The translations under genes and the position numbers were made by a program. Shown here piece after piece: positions 44,190-53,824 of a stretch of 64,000 nt of DNA. The notes under the pieces are model-generated. The model was not told the origin of the DNA, ran no database searches, and worked only from the letters and a program-made list of their open reading frames with translations. Within the stretch, counting starts at the first letter, position 1; every line of letters begins with the position of its first letter. The stretch lies in NCBI RefSeq assembly GCF_004115975.1, contig NZ_SDDZ01000004.1, forward strand, positions 300,983-364,982, read 5' to 3'. Source of the stretch: Gelidibacter gilvus (GTDB taxonomy: Bacteria; Bacteroidota; Bacteroidia; Flavobacteriales; Flavobacteriaceae).

Positions 44190-45499
44190 TGCTACAAACT
44201 TTCCAGAAACATCTTGATGAGAAATTAGACATGCTCCACGGCAGCCGATTGCTCTTGGCTATTTCTGGAGGCTTGGACAGTGTTGTTTTGACGTACTTAT
44301 GTCATCAATTAAAGTTAAAGGTGTCCTTGGCACACTGTAATTTTAATTTGAGGGCTGCTGAAAGTGATGCCGATGAGGAATTTGTTTTAGCATTGGCAGA
44401 CGATCTGGAATTGGATGTTTTTATAGAAAGTTTTGAAACGGAAATCTATGCCAAAGAACAGGGAATTTCCATTCAGATGGCGGCACGTGAACTCCGCTAT
44501 AATTGGTTTTTTGAATTGGCAGAGCAATTGGATTTTGATTATATTCTCACCGCGCATCATGCCGATGATAACCTCGAAACGTTTTTGATCAATTTGACAC
44601 GAGGAACCGGTTTGGAAGGTTTAACTGGAATTCCTGAAGTATCCGATAAGATTGTGAGACCGTTGTTGTCTTTTTCAAGAGAAACATTGGAAACCTACGC
44701 ACAAAAGGAACACATTGAATGGCGCGAAGATGCCAGTAATGCGTCAACAAAATATCTGAGGAACAAATTGCGACATGATGTTATACCGACATTAAAGGAA
44801 ATGAATCCTCGGTTGCTTCAAAATTTTCAAACGACGATTTCCAATCTGCAAGACAGTCAGGATCTCATAGACGATGCCGTCGTAAAAATTCAGAAGAAGT
44901 TAGTCACGGTAGATAACGATCAGATCAAATTGGATATCAAGAAATTGAAAAAGCTGTCCAATCCCAAGGCATATCTTTATCAACTCCTAAAAGATTTTAA
45001 TTTTACCTCTTGGGACGATGTCGTCAATTTATTGAACGCGCAATCAGGAAAACAAGTTTTTTCAGCAACCCACAGATTGTTGAAAGATCGCGAGTTTTTG
45101 TTGTTGTGCGAATTGGATTCGGTATCTGAAAAACATTTAATTTCTGTTCAAAAAGAGGATAAAGAAATCACAACATCTTTTGGCAGGTTGACTTTTGATG
45201 AAGTTGATGCCATTTCAGAAACATCAAAAAATACGATCTATACAGATGCCGATCAACTTAAATATCCTTTATCCATAAGAAAGTGGCAGGAAGGCGACTT
45301 GTTTTATCCTCTTGGAATGAAGGGCAAAAAGAAATTGAGTAAATATTTTAAAGATGAAAAACTCTCCTTAATTGATAAAGAGAATGTTTGGATTCTGTTT
45401 TCTGGCGAAGATGTGGTTTGGATTATTGGAAGACGTCCCGATGAGCGATTCAAAGTCACAGATAACACCACAACTATTTTAAAAATAGAAGTACACTAA
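44189..45499 (+). CDS. tilS: tRNA(Ile)-lysidine synthetase
   Basis: Modifies the wobble C34 of tRNA-Ile(CAU) to lysidine, switching recognition from AUG to AUA; essential. The 436-residue protein has the N-type PP-loop SGGLDS at residues 28-33, HCNFNLRAAESD, and HADDNLETFLINLTRG near residue 125, with the C-terminal TilS substrate-binding domains (KWQEGDLFYPLGMKGKKKLSKYFKDEKLS). Start ATG 44189 overlaps the previous stop; ade follows with no gap. Confidence 0.95.
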   Translation: MLQTFQKHLDEKLDMLHGSRLLLAISGGLDSVVLTYLCHQLKLKVSLAHCNFNLRAAESDADEEFVLALADDLELDVFIESFETEIYAKEQGISIQMAARELRYNWFFELAEQLDFDYILTAHHADDNLETFLINLTRGTGLEGLTGIPEVSDKIVRPLLSFSRETLETYAQKEHIEWREDASNASTKYLRNKLRHDVIPTLKEMNPRLLQNFQTTISNLQDSQDLIDDAVVKIQKKLVTVDNDQIKLDIKKLKKLSNPKAYLYQLLKDFNFTSWDDVVNLLNAQSGKQVFSATHRLLKDREFLLLCELDSVSEKHLISVQKEDKEITTSFGRLTFDEVDAISETSKNTIYTDADQLKYPLSIRKWQEGDLFYPLGMKGKKKLSKYFKDEKLSLIDKENVWILFSGEDVVWIIGRRPDERFKVTDNTTTILKIEVH

Positions 45500-47122
45500 A
45501 TGAAGTTACAAGGACAAATAGTCGATATATACAACAGACGGATTTTCAGAGGAGAAATTACGATACAAAACGGAAAAATCCGGAGTATTGAAGAAAAAGA
45601 TCATGAGATCAACCATTATATTCTTCCGGGTTTTATAGATGCACATATCCATATTGAAAGCTCCATGTTGGTACCCAGCGAATTTGCTCGTTTAGCTGTC
45701 AAACATGGTACTGTAGCAACGGTTTCTGATCCGCATGAAATAGCAAATGTGCTCGGCATTGAAGGTGTCGAATTTATGATTGATAATGGAAAAAAAGTGC
45801 CCTTCAAATTCAATTTCGGAGCGCCTTCATGTGTTCCAGCTACAGAATTTGAATCGGCAGGAGCAATTATCGATTCTGAAGGAGTTAAAAAGCTTCTCGA
45901 AAATCCAGAGATCAAATACTTGGCGGAACTAATGAATTATCCGGGAGTTATATTTGATGATCCTGAAGTGATGAAGAAAATTGAATGGGCGAAACATTTT
46001 AACAAACCCGTGGACGGTCACGCACCAGGAGTTTTGGGAGATGACATTACTAAATACATCAATGCAGGAATTACTACAGATCATGAGTGCGTGACTTATG
46101 AAGAAGGTCTAGAAAAACTTCAAAAAGGCATGAAAATCCTGATCAGAGAGGGTAGTGCTGCCAAAAACTTTGAAGATTTGATTGATTTATTGCCAGAGCA
46201 TTATGAACATATAATGTTCTGCAGTGATGATAAACATCCGGACGACTTACTATTACATCACATTAATAACCTGTGTGCGAGAGCGGTTGCAAAAGACATG
46301 GATATCTTTAAGATTTTACAGGTGGCATGCATCAATCCCGTAGAACATTATGATTTGGATGTTGGGACCTTAAAAGTTGGAGATCCCGCAGATTTAATTG
46401 TGGTTGAGGATTTAAAAGCATTCAAAACTTTGCAAACCTATAGTGATGGTCAGTTAGTTTTTGATAATGGGATTTCTCTAATTGAGAAAGTTTCCTTTAA
46501 AAATCTTAATAATTTTAATACCTCTAAAAAAGAAATCAGCGATTTCAGATTGGCATCCAATGCTAAAAATATTCGCGTGATTGAAGCCATGGAAGGTCAA
46601 TTGGTGACCAATGAAATTTTCGTAAATAGTTCTATTAAGGACGGGAATTTGGTTTCAAACGTGGACAATGATATTCTGAAAATGACGGTTGTCAATCGCT
46701 ATCAAGATCAACCGCCGGCGATTGCATTTATCAAAAACTTCGGATTGAAAACTGGCGCTATTGCAAGTTCTGTCGGGCATGATTCCCACAATATTATCGC
46801 GGTTGGTGCTTCAGACGAGGCAATTTGTAAAGCAGTCAATTTGCTCATCGAAAACAAAGGCGGTATTTGTGCCGTTTCTGATTCAGTCGAACAAATCTTA
46901 CCATTACCAGTTGCCGGTATTATGAGCGATCAAGATGGCGAAACCATAGGAAAACACTATGCTGAACTCGATCGCATGGCGAAAGAACTGGGCAGTACTT
47001 TAAAAGCACCTTATATGACCTTGTCTTTTATGGCTCTCTTAGTGATTCCCGCATTAAAACTCAGCGATAAAGGTTTATTCAATGGAAAAGATTTCAAATT
47101 TACCGACCTCCAAGTTGATTAA
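45500..47122 (+). CDS. ade: adenine deaminase
   Basis: Converts adenine to hypoxanthine; amidohydrolase superfamily, 540 residues, metal dependent. Seen: [13 protein letters not shown] (metal His-x-His at about residues 49-51), [23 protein letters not shown], and [13 protein letters not shown]-terminal domain carries [13 protein letters not shown], family typical. Starts at ATG 45500, directly after tilS, so it belongs to that operon. Confidence 0.95.
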   Translation: MKLQGQIVDIYNRRIFRGEITIQNGKIRSIEEKDHEINHYILPGFIDAHIHIESSMLVPSEFARLAVKHGTVATVSDPHEIANVLGIEGVEFMIDNGKKVPFKFNFGAPSCVPATEFESAGAIIDSEGVKKLLENPEIKYLAELMNYPGVIFDDPEVMKKIEWAKHFNKPVDGHAPGVLGDDITKYINAGITTDHECVTYEEGLEKLQKGMKILIREGSAAKNFEDLIDLLPEHYEHIMFCSDDKHPDDLLLHHINNLCARAVAKDMDIFKILQVACINPVEHYDLDVGTLKVGDPADLIVVEDLKAFKTLQTYSDGQLVFDNGISLIEKVSFKNLNNFNTSKKEISDFRLASNAKNIRVIEAMEGQLVTNEIFVNSSIKDGNLVSNVDNDILKMTVVNRYQDQPPAIAFIKNFGLKTGAIASSVGHDSHNIIAVGASDEAICKAVNLLIENKGGICAVSDSVEQILPLPVAGIMSDQDGETIGKHYAELDRMAKELGSTLKAPYMTLSFMALLVIPALKLSDKGLFNGKDFKFTDLQVD

Positions 47123-47190
47123 AAACTCTGCGTATCTCTGTGTTTTCTCCGCGTAACTCTGTGTAATATTCAATAACATACAACTAAAAA

Positions 47191-48153
47191 ATGCCCATTC
47201 TCGATTCCACATTCAAACCACCTTTTTATTTCCGTAAAAGTTTTATCGCTACAGTCTATTCTGGATTGTTCAGAAAAGTCAATTTAGAACAAAAGCGAGA
47301 ACGTTTGGAGTTGGCAGACGGCGATTTCATCGATTTAGATTGGAGCTATGCCCAACAGAAATCTGATAAGGTTATTATTCTACTCAGTGGATTGGAAGGT
47401 CACGCTCAGCGTCCTTATCTCACGGGAACGGCAAAATTATTCAACAAGAATGGGATTGATGCCATCAGTGTTAATTTTAGAGGCTGCAGCGGCGAACCCA
47501 ACCGGAAGTATTACGCCTACCATTCTGGGGCAACGGAAGATTTACATGCCATCATCATGCACGCTATTAAAGATAAAAAATATGCTGAAATCTATTTATA
47601 TGGCATCAGCTTGGGTGGGAATTTAGCCTTGAAATACTTAGGAGAGCGCGATGATGTGCCTTCGCAAATAAAAGCCTGTATTGGAATTTCAGTCCCTTGT
47701 AGTTTACAGCATTCAGCAAAGCGATTGCACAGTTTTATAAACAAACCTTTCCACGACCGATTTAAAAAGAGATTGGTCAATAGTTTAAGGGTGAAGCAAA
47801 GCCAATTTCCAGAGCAAATATCAGAAGCGGAAGTAGATTCTATAAAAACCTTAAACGATTTTGACGAGATATACACCTCAAGAGCCCACGGATTCAAAAA
47901 CGCTTTGGATTATTATGAAAAAAGCAGCTGTCTCCAGTTTTTGCCTAATATAAAAGTGCCATCCTTAATTATAAACGCACTCAACGATTCGTTTTTAACC
48001 CCAGAATGTTTCCCGGTAAAAGCTGCCAAGAACAACCCCAATCTCTATTTGGAAATGCCAAAGTATGGTGGTCACGTCGGATTTATACAGCGTGGTGGCG
48101 TGTATTACAATGAAAAAAGAGCTTTGGAGTTTGTGACGAAAAACACAAAATAA
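47191..48153 (+). CDS. YheT family alpha/beta hydrolase
   Basis: A 320-residue alpha/beta-hydrolase of the YheT/EMB8 type. Seen: ILLSGLEGHAQRPY (oxyanion region), NFRGCSGEPNRKYYAYHSG, the nucleophile elbow GISLGGNLALKYLGE (Ser about residue 138), and a late His in KYGGHVGF. Substrate is unknown; relatives are esterase-like. Start ATG 47191, 69 nt after ade, with intergenic TCTGCG/CTCTGTG words in the spacer. Confidence 0.9.
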   Translation: MPILDSTFKPPFYFRKSFIATVYSGLFRKVNLEQKRERLELADGDFIDLDWSYAQQKSDKVIILLSGLEGHAQRPYLTGTAKLFNKNGIDAISVNFRGCSGEPNRKYYAYHSGATEDLHAIIMHAIKDKKYAEIYLYGISLGGNLALKYLGERDDVPSQIKACIGISVPCSLQHSAKRLHSFINKPFHDRFKKRLVNSLRVKQSQFPEQISEAEVDSIKTLNDFDEIYTSRAHGFKNALDYYEKSSCLQFLPNIKVPSLIINALNDSFLTPECFPVKAAKNNPNLYLEMPKYGGHVGFIQRGGVYYNEKRALEFVTKNTK

Positions 48154-48455
48154 TTAAGGATCAACTTAAAGTCTGAGTTAAGATGCTTATAAGGAGGTTG
48201 TTACACGAAGTTCCGCAAAGGAGCACGAAGTTCCACAAAGTAAGGACTTTTAGTTTAAAGAAAAATTATCAGCGAATATCAGCTCAATCAGCGTCCTCAG
48301 CGTTCTTTTCTCGCAAAGTAGCGAAGACGCAAAGGCTTTAAGTCGCGAGGAAATTTTTAGACAACATTGTTAAGGTTTTATCCACAAAAAAAATCAGTGA
48401 TGATCAGTTATATCAGCGCCCCCGCCTGAACGGACGGGCAGGTCAGCGTTCCATT
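48154..48455. repeat. spacer filled with word-like repeats
   Basis: No gene seen. It holds CACGAAGTTCC(G/A)CAAAG in two close copies (about 48204-48242), TCAGCG and CGCAAAG words (about 48268-48340), and a CGGACGGGCAGGTCAGCG segment at 48431-48448 related to 25602-25636 and 60616-60678. Convergent YheT and SLC13 genes flank it. Confidence 0.6.
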
Positions 48456-49925
48456 CTACCGTCTCAATTCATCCGGAAAACCTTCCACCGTCAAATCCCA
48501 GAGCATCGGTAACAAGAAATACACAAACAAGGTCAAGATCACAATGGATATTACGTTCATCACAAAACCTTTACTTACCATATCTGGAATCCGTAAATAT
48601 CCCGATCCAAAAACCACCGCATTGGGAGGTGTCGCGACGGGTAACATAAACGCACAGGACGCAGCAACTGCAGCGCCAACCATCAGAATAAAAGGATGAA
48701 TATCTACAATTATAGCCATTGGTGCCAAAACAGGCAGCAACATGGCGGTAGTAGCCGTATTAGATGTGATTTCCGTTAAAAAATTGATCGCTGCAATCAG
48801 TAATAGAATAAGAATAATGGTAGATAAACCAGCAAACGTAGTCATTTGATTGCCTATCCAAACGGCTAATCCACTCGATTCAAATCCGCTGGCAATCGCC
48901 AAGCCACCACCAAATAGCAAGAGAATCCCCCAAGGAAGTTTTACAGCATCCTCCCAGGTCATCAAGTTTTGATTTTTATTTTTTGCAGGGATAAGAAAAA
49001 GGACAATGGCAAAAATTATCGCAATAATGGTATCATCTAATTTTGGAATCAATTTATTAAATAGTAACGATCGCGTGATCCAAAAGAAGGCCGTCGTACC
49101 AAAAACAACGGCCACCATTTTTTCTTCGTAACTTATTTTGCCAAGCAACGTCATTAATCGTTTGATTTCTGATTTGCCTCCAGGGAATTCCTTCTGCTTA
49201 AAATTGAAGGCGTAAGAGGTTAAATATTTCCAACAAATAAAAAGGAGCACTACCGAAATTGGAAACCCAAACATGAACCACTGCAAGAATGAGATTTCAT
49301 AATCATAAATATTAGAGACCACTCCAGCCAACACCAAGTTTGGAGGTGTGCCAATCAATGTGGCAATTCCACCAATGGAAGCACTGTAGGCAATAGCAAG
49401 CATCAAAGCCTTTCCAAATAAATTCGTTTCGTTTTCAATGGTATTCGGGTTGTCCTTAAGTTGTGTGATGATGGCAATGCCAATCGGTAACATCATGACA
49501 GCAGTTGCGGTATTGGAAATCCACATGCTCAGAAAAGCCGTGGCCACCATAAAACCAAGGATGATCTTTTTAATGTCAGAGCCGATGAAATTAATAATAT
49601 TTAGAGCAATTCGCCTATGGAGGTTCCATTTTTCAATGGCAATGGCAATAATAAACCCGCCAATATATAAGAAAATATATTTATGTCCGAAAGATGCCGT
49701 TGTAGTGCTCAGATCCAATCCACCAGATAGGGGAAAAAGAACAATGGGCAACAATGCGGTCACTGCAATAGGGATGGCTTCCGTAATCCACCAAATCGCT
49801 ACCCATGCGGTGGACGCCAATACAGCTCTGGCTTCTTCCGAAAGCCCCTCAGGTTTGAAAAACATTAATATCAAGATGAAAGATAATGGGCCCAAGAGGA
49901 AGCCAATGCGTTTTAGGTTGCTCAT
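48456..49925 (-). CDS. SLC13/DASS family permease
   Basis: A 489-residue inner-membrane sodium-coupled di- or tricarboxylate (or sulfate) transporter with about 11 hydrophobic segments. Both SNT signatures are present: SNTATAVMMLPIGIAI near residue 136 and TSNTATTAMLLPVLAP around residue 390, which bind Na+ and substrate in the VcINDY fold. Start ATG 49923-49925. It stands alone between two word-repeat or plain spacers. Confidence 0.92.
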   Translation of the reverse strand: MSNLKRIGFLLGPLSFILILMFFKPEGLSEEARAVLASTAWVAIWWITEAIPIAVTALLPIVLFPLSGGLDLSTTTASFGHKYIFLYIGGFIIAIAIEKWNLHRRIALNIINFIGSDIKKIILGFMVATAFLSMWISNTATAVMMLPIGIAIITQLKDNPNTIENETNLFGKALMLAIAYSASIGGIATLIGTPPNLVLAGVVSNIYDYEISFLQWFMFGFPISVVLLFICWKYLTSYAFNFKQKEFPGGKSEIKRLMTLLGKISYEEKMVAVVFGTTAFFWITRSLLFNKLIPKLDDTIIAIIFAIVLFLIPAKNKNQNLMTWEDAVKLPWGILLLFGGGLAIASGFESSGLAVWIGNQMTTFAGLSTIILILLLIAAINFLTEITSNTATTAMLLPVLAPMAIIVDIHPFILMVGAAVAASCAFMLPVATPPNAVVFGSGYLRIPDMVSKGFVMNVISIVILTLFVYFLLPMLWDLTVEGFPDELRR

Positions 49926-50169
49926 AAAGTTTAGTTAAGGAAACTAAGATATGTTTTTTTTGAGATTTCTGATTAAAATTAATTGTGAGTTATTAGATTA
50001 TTGAGATTCTCAATAAACTTATGGTCTCCTAACTCATTAGAGTTTCAATTTTGAAACACGCTCTTAATATCGCTATATTTGAAGCATCATTATGAACATT
50101 CCATTGAATGTGCCAACCTGCCAATACAGGCGAAGGTGGTTTAACAATGAGCCTTTACAAAGGAAAAAT

Positions 50170-50544
50170 ATGTCAAAAATCCGCACTTTATTTAAACGTT
50201 TATTTTCAAACAATAGCACACTAAAAATCTGTTTAGATGAGGATTTAGTGTTTTACAGTATCAATTTTAAGGAACTAACTACAAACTTTGTCTTTGATGT
50301 AGAAGATTTATATGATGAGCGTGTCAAGGGAATTCCAGCGTTTTTGATTTTTCAAAATCCCAGTACTGGCGACCATCAGAATTACACCTATTTCGAATCA
50401 CAGCGATTGAAAGAGAAACAGCCCTATGCCTTATTGTATTATGACTGTGCTGGTGCTTTTGCAACCAGAGCTGTTTCTATGGTCAGCAATTTAGAATTGC
50501 GGAAAATTGAGATAAAAAAACATAGGATTGATAAAAGAATATAA
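50170..50544 (+). CDS. conserved hypothetical protein (124 aa)
   Basis: A 124-residue soluble protein of unknown function, mixed alpha/beta. Visible: a basic N terminus (SKIRTLFKRLF), VFDVEDLYDERVKGIPAFLIFQN, and YALLYYDCAGAFATRAVSM. The frame stays open upstream to an ATG at 50092, but that 26-residue extension encodes part of an intergenic word repeat (CCTGCCAATACAGGCGAAGG), so I choose ATG 50170. No close neighbour on this strand. Confidence 0.6.
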   Translation: MSKIRTLFKRLFSNNSTLKICLDEDLVFYSINFKELTTNFVFDVEDLYDERVKGIPAFLIFQNPSTGDHQNYTYFESQRLKEKQPYALLYYDCAGAFATRAVSMVSNLELRKIEIKKHRIDKRI

Positions 50545-50665
50545 CAGTTATGAATGAGATCAAATCAGTGATGTCAAATAGTTTCTAACTAGGAGTTGTT
50601 TTGTAATCAAATATAGTATTCAATTTAGTTGCTACAAATTTTTAAAAACCCCATGATATTTTGCC

Positions 50666-50690
50666 AATGTTGGTGTTTTCCACCAACATT
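50666..50690. repeat. intergenic hairpin (AATGTTGGTG / CACCAACATT)
   Basis: Perfect 10-bp stem with a 5-nt loop, followed by TTTC. It is a relative of the hairpin at 4081-4103 and may act as a terminator for the unknown gene upstream. Confidence 0.7.
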
Positions 50691-50835
50691 TTCATCAACC
50701 AGATAATGTTTAAAGGTTTTGCTAAATGGAGTTTTATCCGTTATCTCAACTAAGAATCTATTAACAAATTTTCTCTCAAACTTTCTCCTTTGAAGTTAAG
50801 GGCATTCTTCCTACATTTAACAAAACCAATACATT

Positions 50836-52374
50836 ATGCTGAAAAAAGTTTTTGGAAGTGCCGTTTTTGGCGTTGAGGCCACAACAATCACCGTAGAAGT
50901 GAATGTCGATAATGGTGTTGGTTATCATTTGGTTGGCCTTCCGGACAATGCCATCAAGGAAAGTAATTTCCGAATTGCCGCAGCACTTCAAAATAATGGT
51001 TATAAAATTCCAGGCAAAAAGATCATTATCAATATGTCTCCCGCCGATTTACGCAAGGAAGGCTCAAGTTATGATTTGACTTTGGCTATCGGAATTTTAG
51101 CGGCAACCGGTCAAATCCAAGCTGAGAATTTAGAGGACTATTTAATTATGGGTGAATTGTCCTTGGACGGAAATTTGCAACCAATTAAGGGATCCCTGCC
51201 CATAGCAATTAAAGCACAGGAAGAAGGTTATAAAGGTTTTATTCTGCCTTTGCAAAATGCGAAGGAAGCTGCCATTGTTTCTGATCTTGAAGTTTATGGC
51301 GTTGAAAATATTGCGCAAGTCATCAATTTTTTCGATAAAAACGAACCCTTAGAGCGTACAATTATTAATGTTCAGGAAGAATTCTACAAAAATTTAGATT
51401 TTCCAGAATTTGATTTTTCTGATGTGAAAGGTCAGGAATCTATCAAACGGTGTATGGAAATTGCTGCTGCAGGCGGACATAATATTATTTTGATTGGACC
51501 ACCAGGCGCAGGAAAAACGATGTTGGCAAAGCGATTGCCCAGTATTTTGCCACCCATGACCATGCGTGAAGCTTTAGAAACCACCAAAATTCACTCTGTG
51601 GCGGGACGTGTCAAGGATAACACGGGTTTGATGTCGCAGCGACCGTTCAGAAGCCCGCATCACACAATTTCGAATGTTGCGCTTGTCGGCGGCGGAAGCT
51701 ACCCACAACCGGGAGAGATTTCCTTATCTCATAATGGCGTTCTGTTTTTGGATGAATTGCCAGAATTCAAACGGGATGTTCTGGAAGTCATGCGCCAGCC
51801 TTTGGAAGATCGAGAGGTGACCATTTCACGAGCGAAATTTACAGTTACTTATCCATCGTCATTTATGTTGGTAGCGAGCATGAATCCGAGTCCGGGTGGG
51901 TATTTCAATGATCCAAACGCGCCAGTAACGTCATCGCCCGCAGAAATGCAACGTTATTTAAGTAAAATCTCTGGACCTCTTTTGGACCGTATCGACATTC
52001 ATATTGAAGTGACGCCTGTTCCTTTTGAGAAACTATCGGATGAACGTAAAGGCGAATCTTCCATAGAGATCAGAAAACGCGTGACATCCGCAAGAGAGCG
52101 ACAGACCAAACGCTTTGAAGCGAATGAAAACGTCCATTACAATGCACAGATGAGTAGTAAGCAAATTCGCCAGCATTGCATTATGGACGACGCGTCAAAA
52201 AATCTTTTAAAAACTGCTATGGAACGTTTAAATTTGTCCGCAAGAGCTTATGACCGTATTTTAAAAGTTTCAAGAACCATCGCCGATTTGGAAGGTGTTG
52301 AAGATTTAAAAGGTGCCCATATTAGTGAAGCTATTCAATATCGAAGTTTGGATAGGGAAGGGTGGCTTGGATAA
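50836..52374 (+). CDS. comM: YifB/ComM family Mg-chelatase-like AAA+ ATPase
   Basis: A 512-residue cytoplasmic AAA+ hexameric helicase that in other bacteria aids branch migration during natural transformation. Seen: N-terminal ChlI-like domain ([24 protein letters not shown]), Walker A GPPGAGKT at about residue 220, the VFLDE-type Walker B in [13 protein letters not shown] (about 310-322), SPHHTISN, and the C-terminal [17 protein letters not shown]. Full length for the family. The final 39 codons and part of the 3' flank are duplicated 234 bp downstream (see 52455-52608). Confidence 0.95.
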   Translation: MLKKVFGSAVFGVEATTITVEVNVDNGVGYHLVGLPDNAIKESNFRIAAALQNNGYKIPGKKIIINMSPADLRKEGSSYDLTLAIGILAATGQIQAENLEDYLIMGELSLDGNLQPIKGSLPIAIKAQEEGYKGFILPLQNAKEAAIVSDLEVYGVENIAQVINFFDKNEPLERTIINVQEEFYKNLDFPEFDFSDVKGQESIKRCMEIAAAGGHNIILIGPPGAGKTMLAKRLPSILPPMTMREALETTKIHSVAGRVKDNTGLMSQRPFRSPHHTISNVALVGGGSYPQPGEISLSHNGVLFLDELPEFKRDVLEVMRQPLEDREVTISRAKFTVTYPSSFMLVASMNPSPGGYFNDPNAPVTSSPAEMQRYLSKISGPLLDRIDIHIEVTPVPFEKLSDERKGESSIEIRKRVTSARERQTKRFEANENVHYNAQMSSKQIRQHCIMDDASKNLLKTAMERLNLSARAYDRILKVSRTIADLEGVEDLKGAHISEAIQYRSLDREGWLG

Positions 52375-52454
52375 ATTCCTGCGAAGGCAGGAATCTCATG
52401 TTTAAAAGACAATTTTAATTCCATAAAAAAAAATCGCTTACCTATCATCAAAAC

Positions 52455-52608
52455 CCTAAATTTGAATCTTTGGGATCGATCCAATATTCGGATTTTAAAA
52501 GTTTCTAGAACTATCGCTGACTTAGAAGGTGTTGACCATTTGAAAGGTGGCCATATCAGTGAAGCTATACAAAATCGATTTTTGGATAAGGAAGGGTGGC
52601 TTGGCTAA
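52455..52608 (+). pseudogene. duplicated comM C-terminal fragment
   Basis: The frame 52492-52608 encodes a copy of the last 39 residues of ComM ending EGWLG and a stop codon, at an exact offset of 234 bp from the parent. About 32 of 39 residues match ([17 protein letters not shown]). A weaker match (NLN..) extends upstream to about 52455. There is no start codon; the flanks after both stops share TTCCTGCG, AATCTCAT and GACAATTT words, so the 3' UTR was copied too. It is a decayed tandem duplication, not a functional gene. Confidence 0.85.
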
Positions 52609-52702
52609 ATTCCTGCGTGTTTGCAGAGCTTGTCGAAGTAGAGGCAGAAATCTCATATTTAAAAAGACAATTTGAATTTTTATAAAAATTAACATTCCCA
52701 TC

Positions 52703-53824
52703 ATGATCAAATCATTAAGATTCGCAATCCCAATCCTCCTCCTTTTCGCCTGTAATAATTCCAAAGAAAAAGAACAGCCTAAAGCTGAGCAAGCATCAGA
52801 AATCATACTAGTTGAAGCGCCAATCTTACATTTGGAAGAAGCCAATCGTTTGGCAGAACTTCCCATTAATTGCGTGCAAGTTGAATATCCTAACAAACTC
52901 AATCAAACCATCGGAAGTGGCGAGGATTTAAAATCCCCTAAAACACTTCATCCTGCGTTTTATGGCTGTTTTGACTGGCATTCCTCAGTCCATGGACATT
53001 GGAGCTTGGTCAGTTTGTTGAAACAGTTTCCAGAGCTCAACAAAAATACAGACATTGAGCAGATGTTGTTGCAAAACATGTCCAAAGAAAATATTCAAAC
53101 CGAGGTCAATTACTTTTTTGAAAAGCACAATGCCACTTATGAGCGTACTTATGGTTGGGCTTGGGTATTGAAGCTCGCTGAAGAACTGCATACCTGGGAT
53201 GCGCCGTTAGCAAGGGAATTAGAATCTAACTTACAGCCTCTAACTGATTTGATGGTTGAAAAATACATTGAATTTTTACCAAAGCTCAATTATCCAATTC
53301 GCGTTGGGGAGCATTCCAATACGGCTTTCGGATTGTCATTTGCTTATGATTATGCGCATACCATTGGGAATGAAACCCTAAAATCCTTGATCGTGCAACG
53401 ATCAAAAGATTTTTATTTAAAAGACGCAAGTTGCCCTTTAACCTGGGAACCAAGTGGTTTTGATTTCTTGTCGCCTTGTTTGGAAGAAGCTGCTTTGATG
53501 AAACGCGTGCTTCCTACAGAGGAATTTAAAACATGGTTATCGGATTTTCTTCCTCAGTTAAAAGATAAAAACTTTGCATTGGAAACGGGAAAAGTAAGCG
53601 ACAGAACCGATGGAAAGTTGGTGCATCTCGATGGGGTCAATTTTTCGAGAGCATGGAGTTTATATGAGATTTCTAGAGATCTTCCAGAATATGCACATCT
53701 TAAAAACATTGCGAACGCACACATAACGTATTCCTTGCCAAGTATTGTTGGCGATAGTTATGAAGGCGGACACTGGTTGGGTAGTTTTGCCATATATGCG
53801 CTAAATACTGCAGCACGTGATTAA
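52703..53824 (+). CDS. DUF2891 domain-containing lipoprotein
   Basis: A 373-residue lipoprotein: signal peptide with LLLFAC lipobox (Cys about residue 16), then the DUF2891 domain (HPAFYGCFDWHSSVHGHWSLVSLL near residue 83 and HSNTAFGLSFAYDYAH), an all-helical alpha/alpha-toroid-like family of unknown enzymatic activity. It overlaps the following transporter gene by 8 nt, suggesting a joint function. Start ATG 52703; the duplicated comM 3' flank extends up to it. Confidence 0.85.
   Translation: MIKSLRFAIPILLLFACNNSKEKEQPKAEQASEIILVEAPILHLEEANRLAELPINCVQVEYPNKLNQTIGSGEDLKSPKTLHPAFYGCFDWHSSVHGHWSLVSLLKQFPELNKNTDIEQMLLQNMSKENIQTEVNYFFEKHNATYERTYGWAWVLKLAEELHTWDAPLARELESNLQPLTDLMVEKYIEFLPKLNYPIRVGEHSNTAFGLSFAYDYAHTIGNETLKSLIVQRSKDFYLKDASCPLTWEPSGFDFLSPCLEEAALMKRVLPTEEFKTWLSDFLPQLKDKNFALETGKVSDRTDGKLVHLDGVNFSRAWSLYEISRDLPEYAHLKNIANAHITYSLPSIVGDSYEGGHWLGSFAIYALNTAARD

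Noticed and set aside
50092..50169. N-terminal extension of the 124-residue unknown
   Set aside because: It is translated from an intergenic CCTGCC..GAAGG word repeat.
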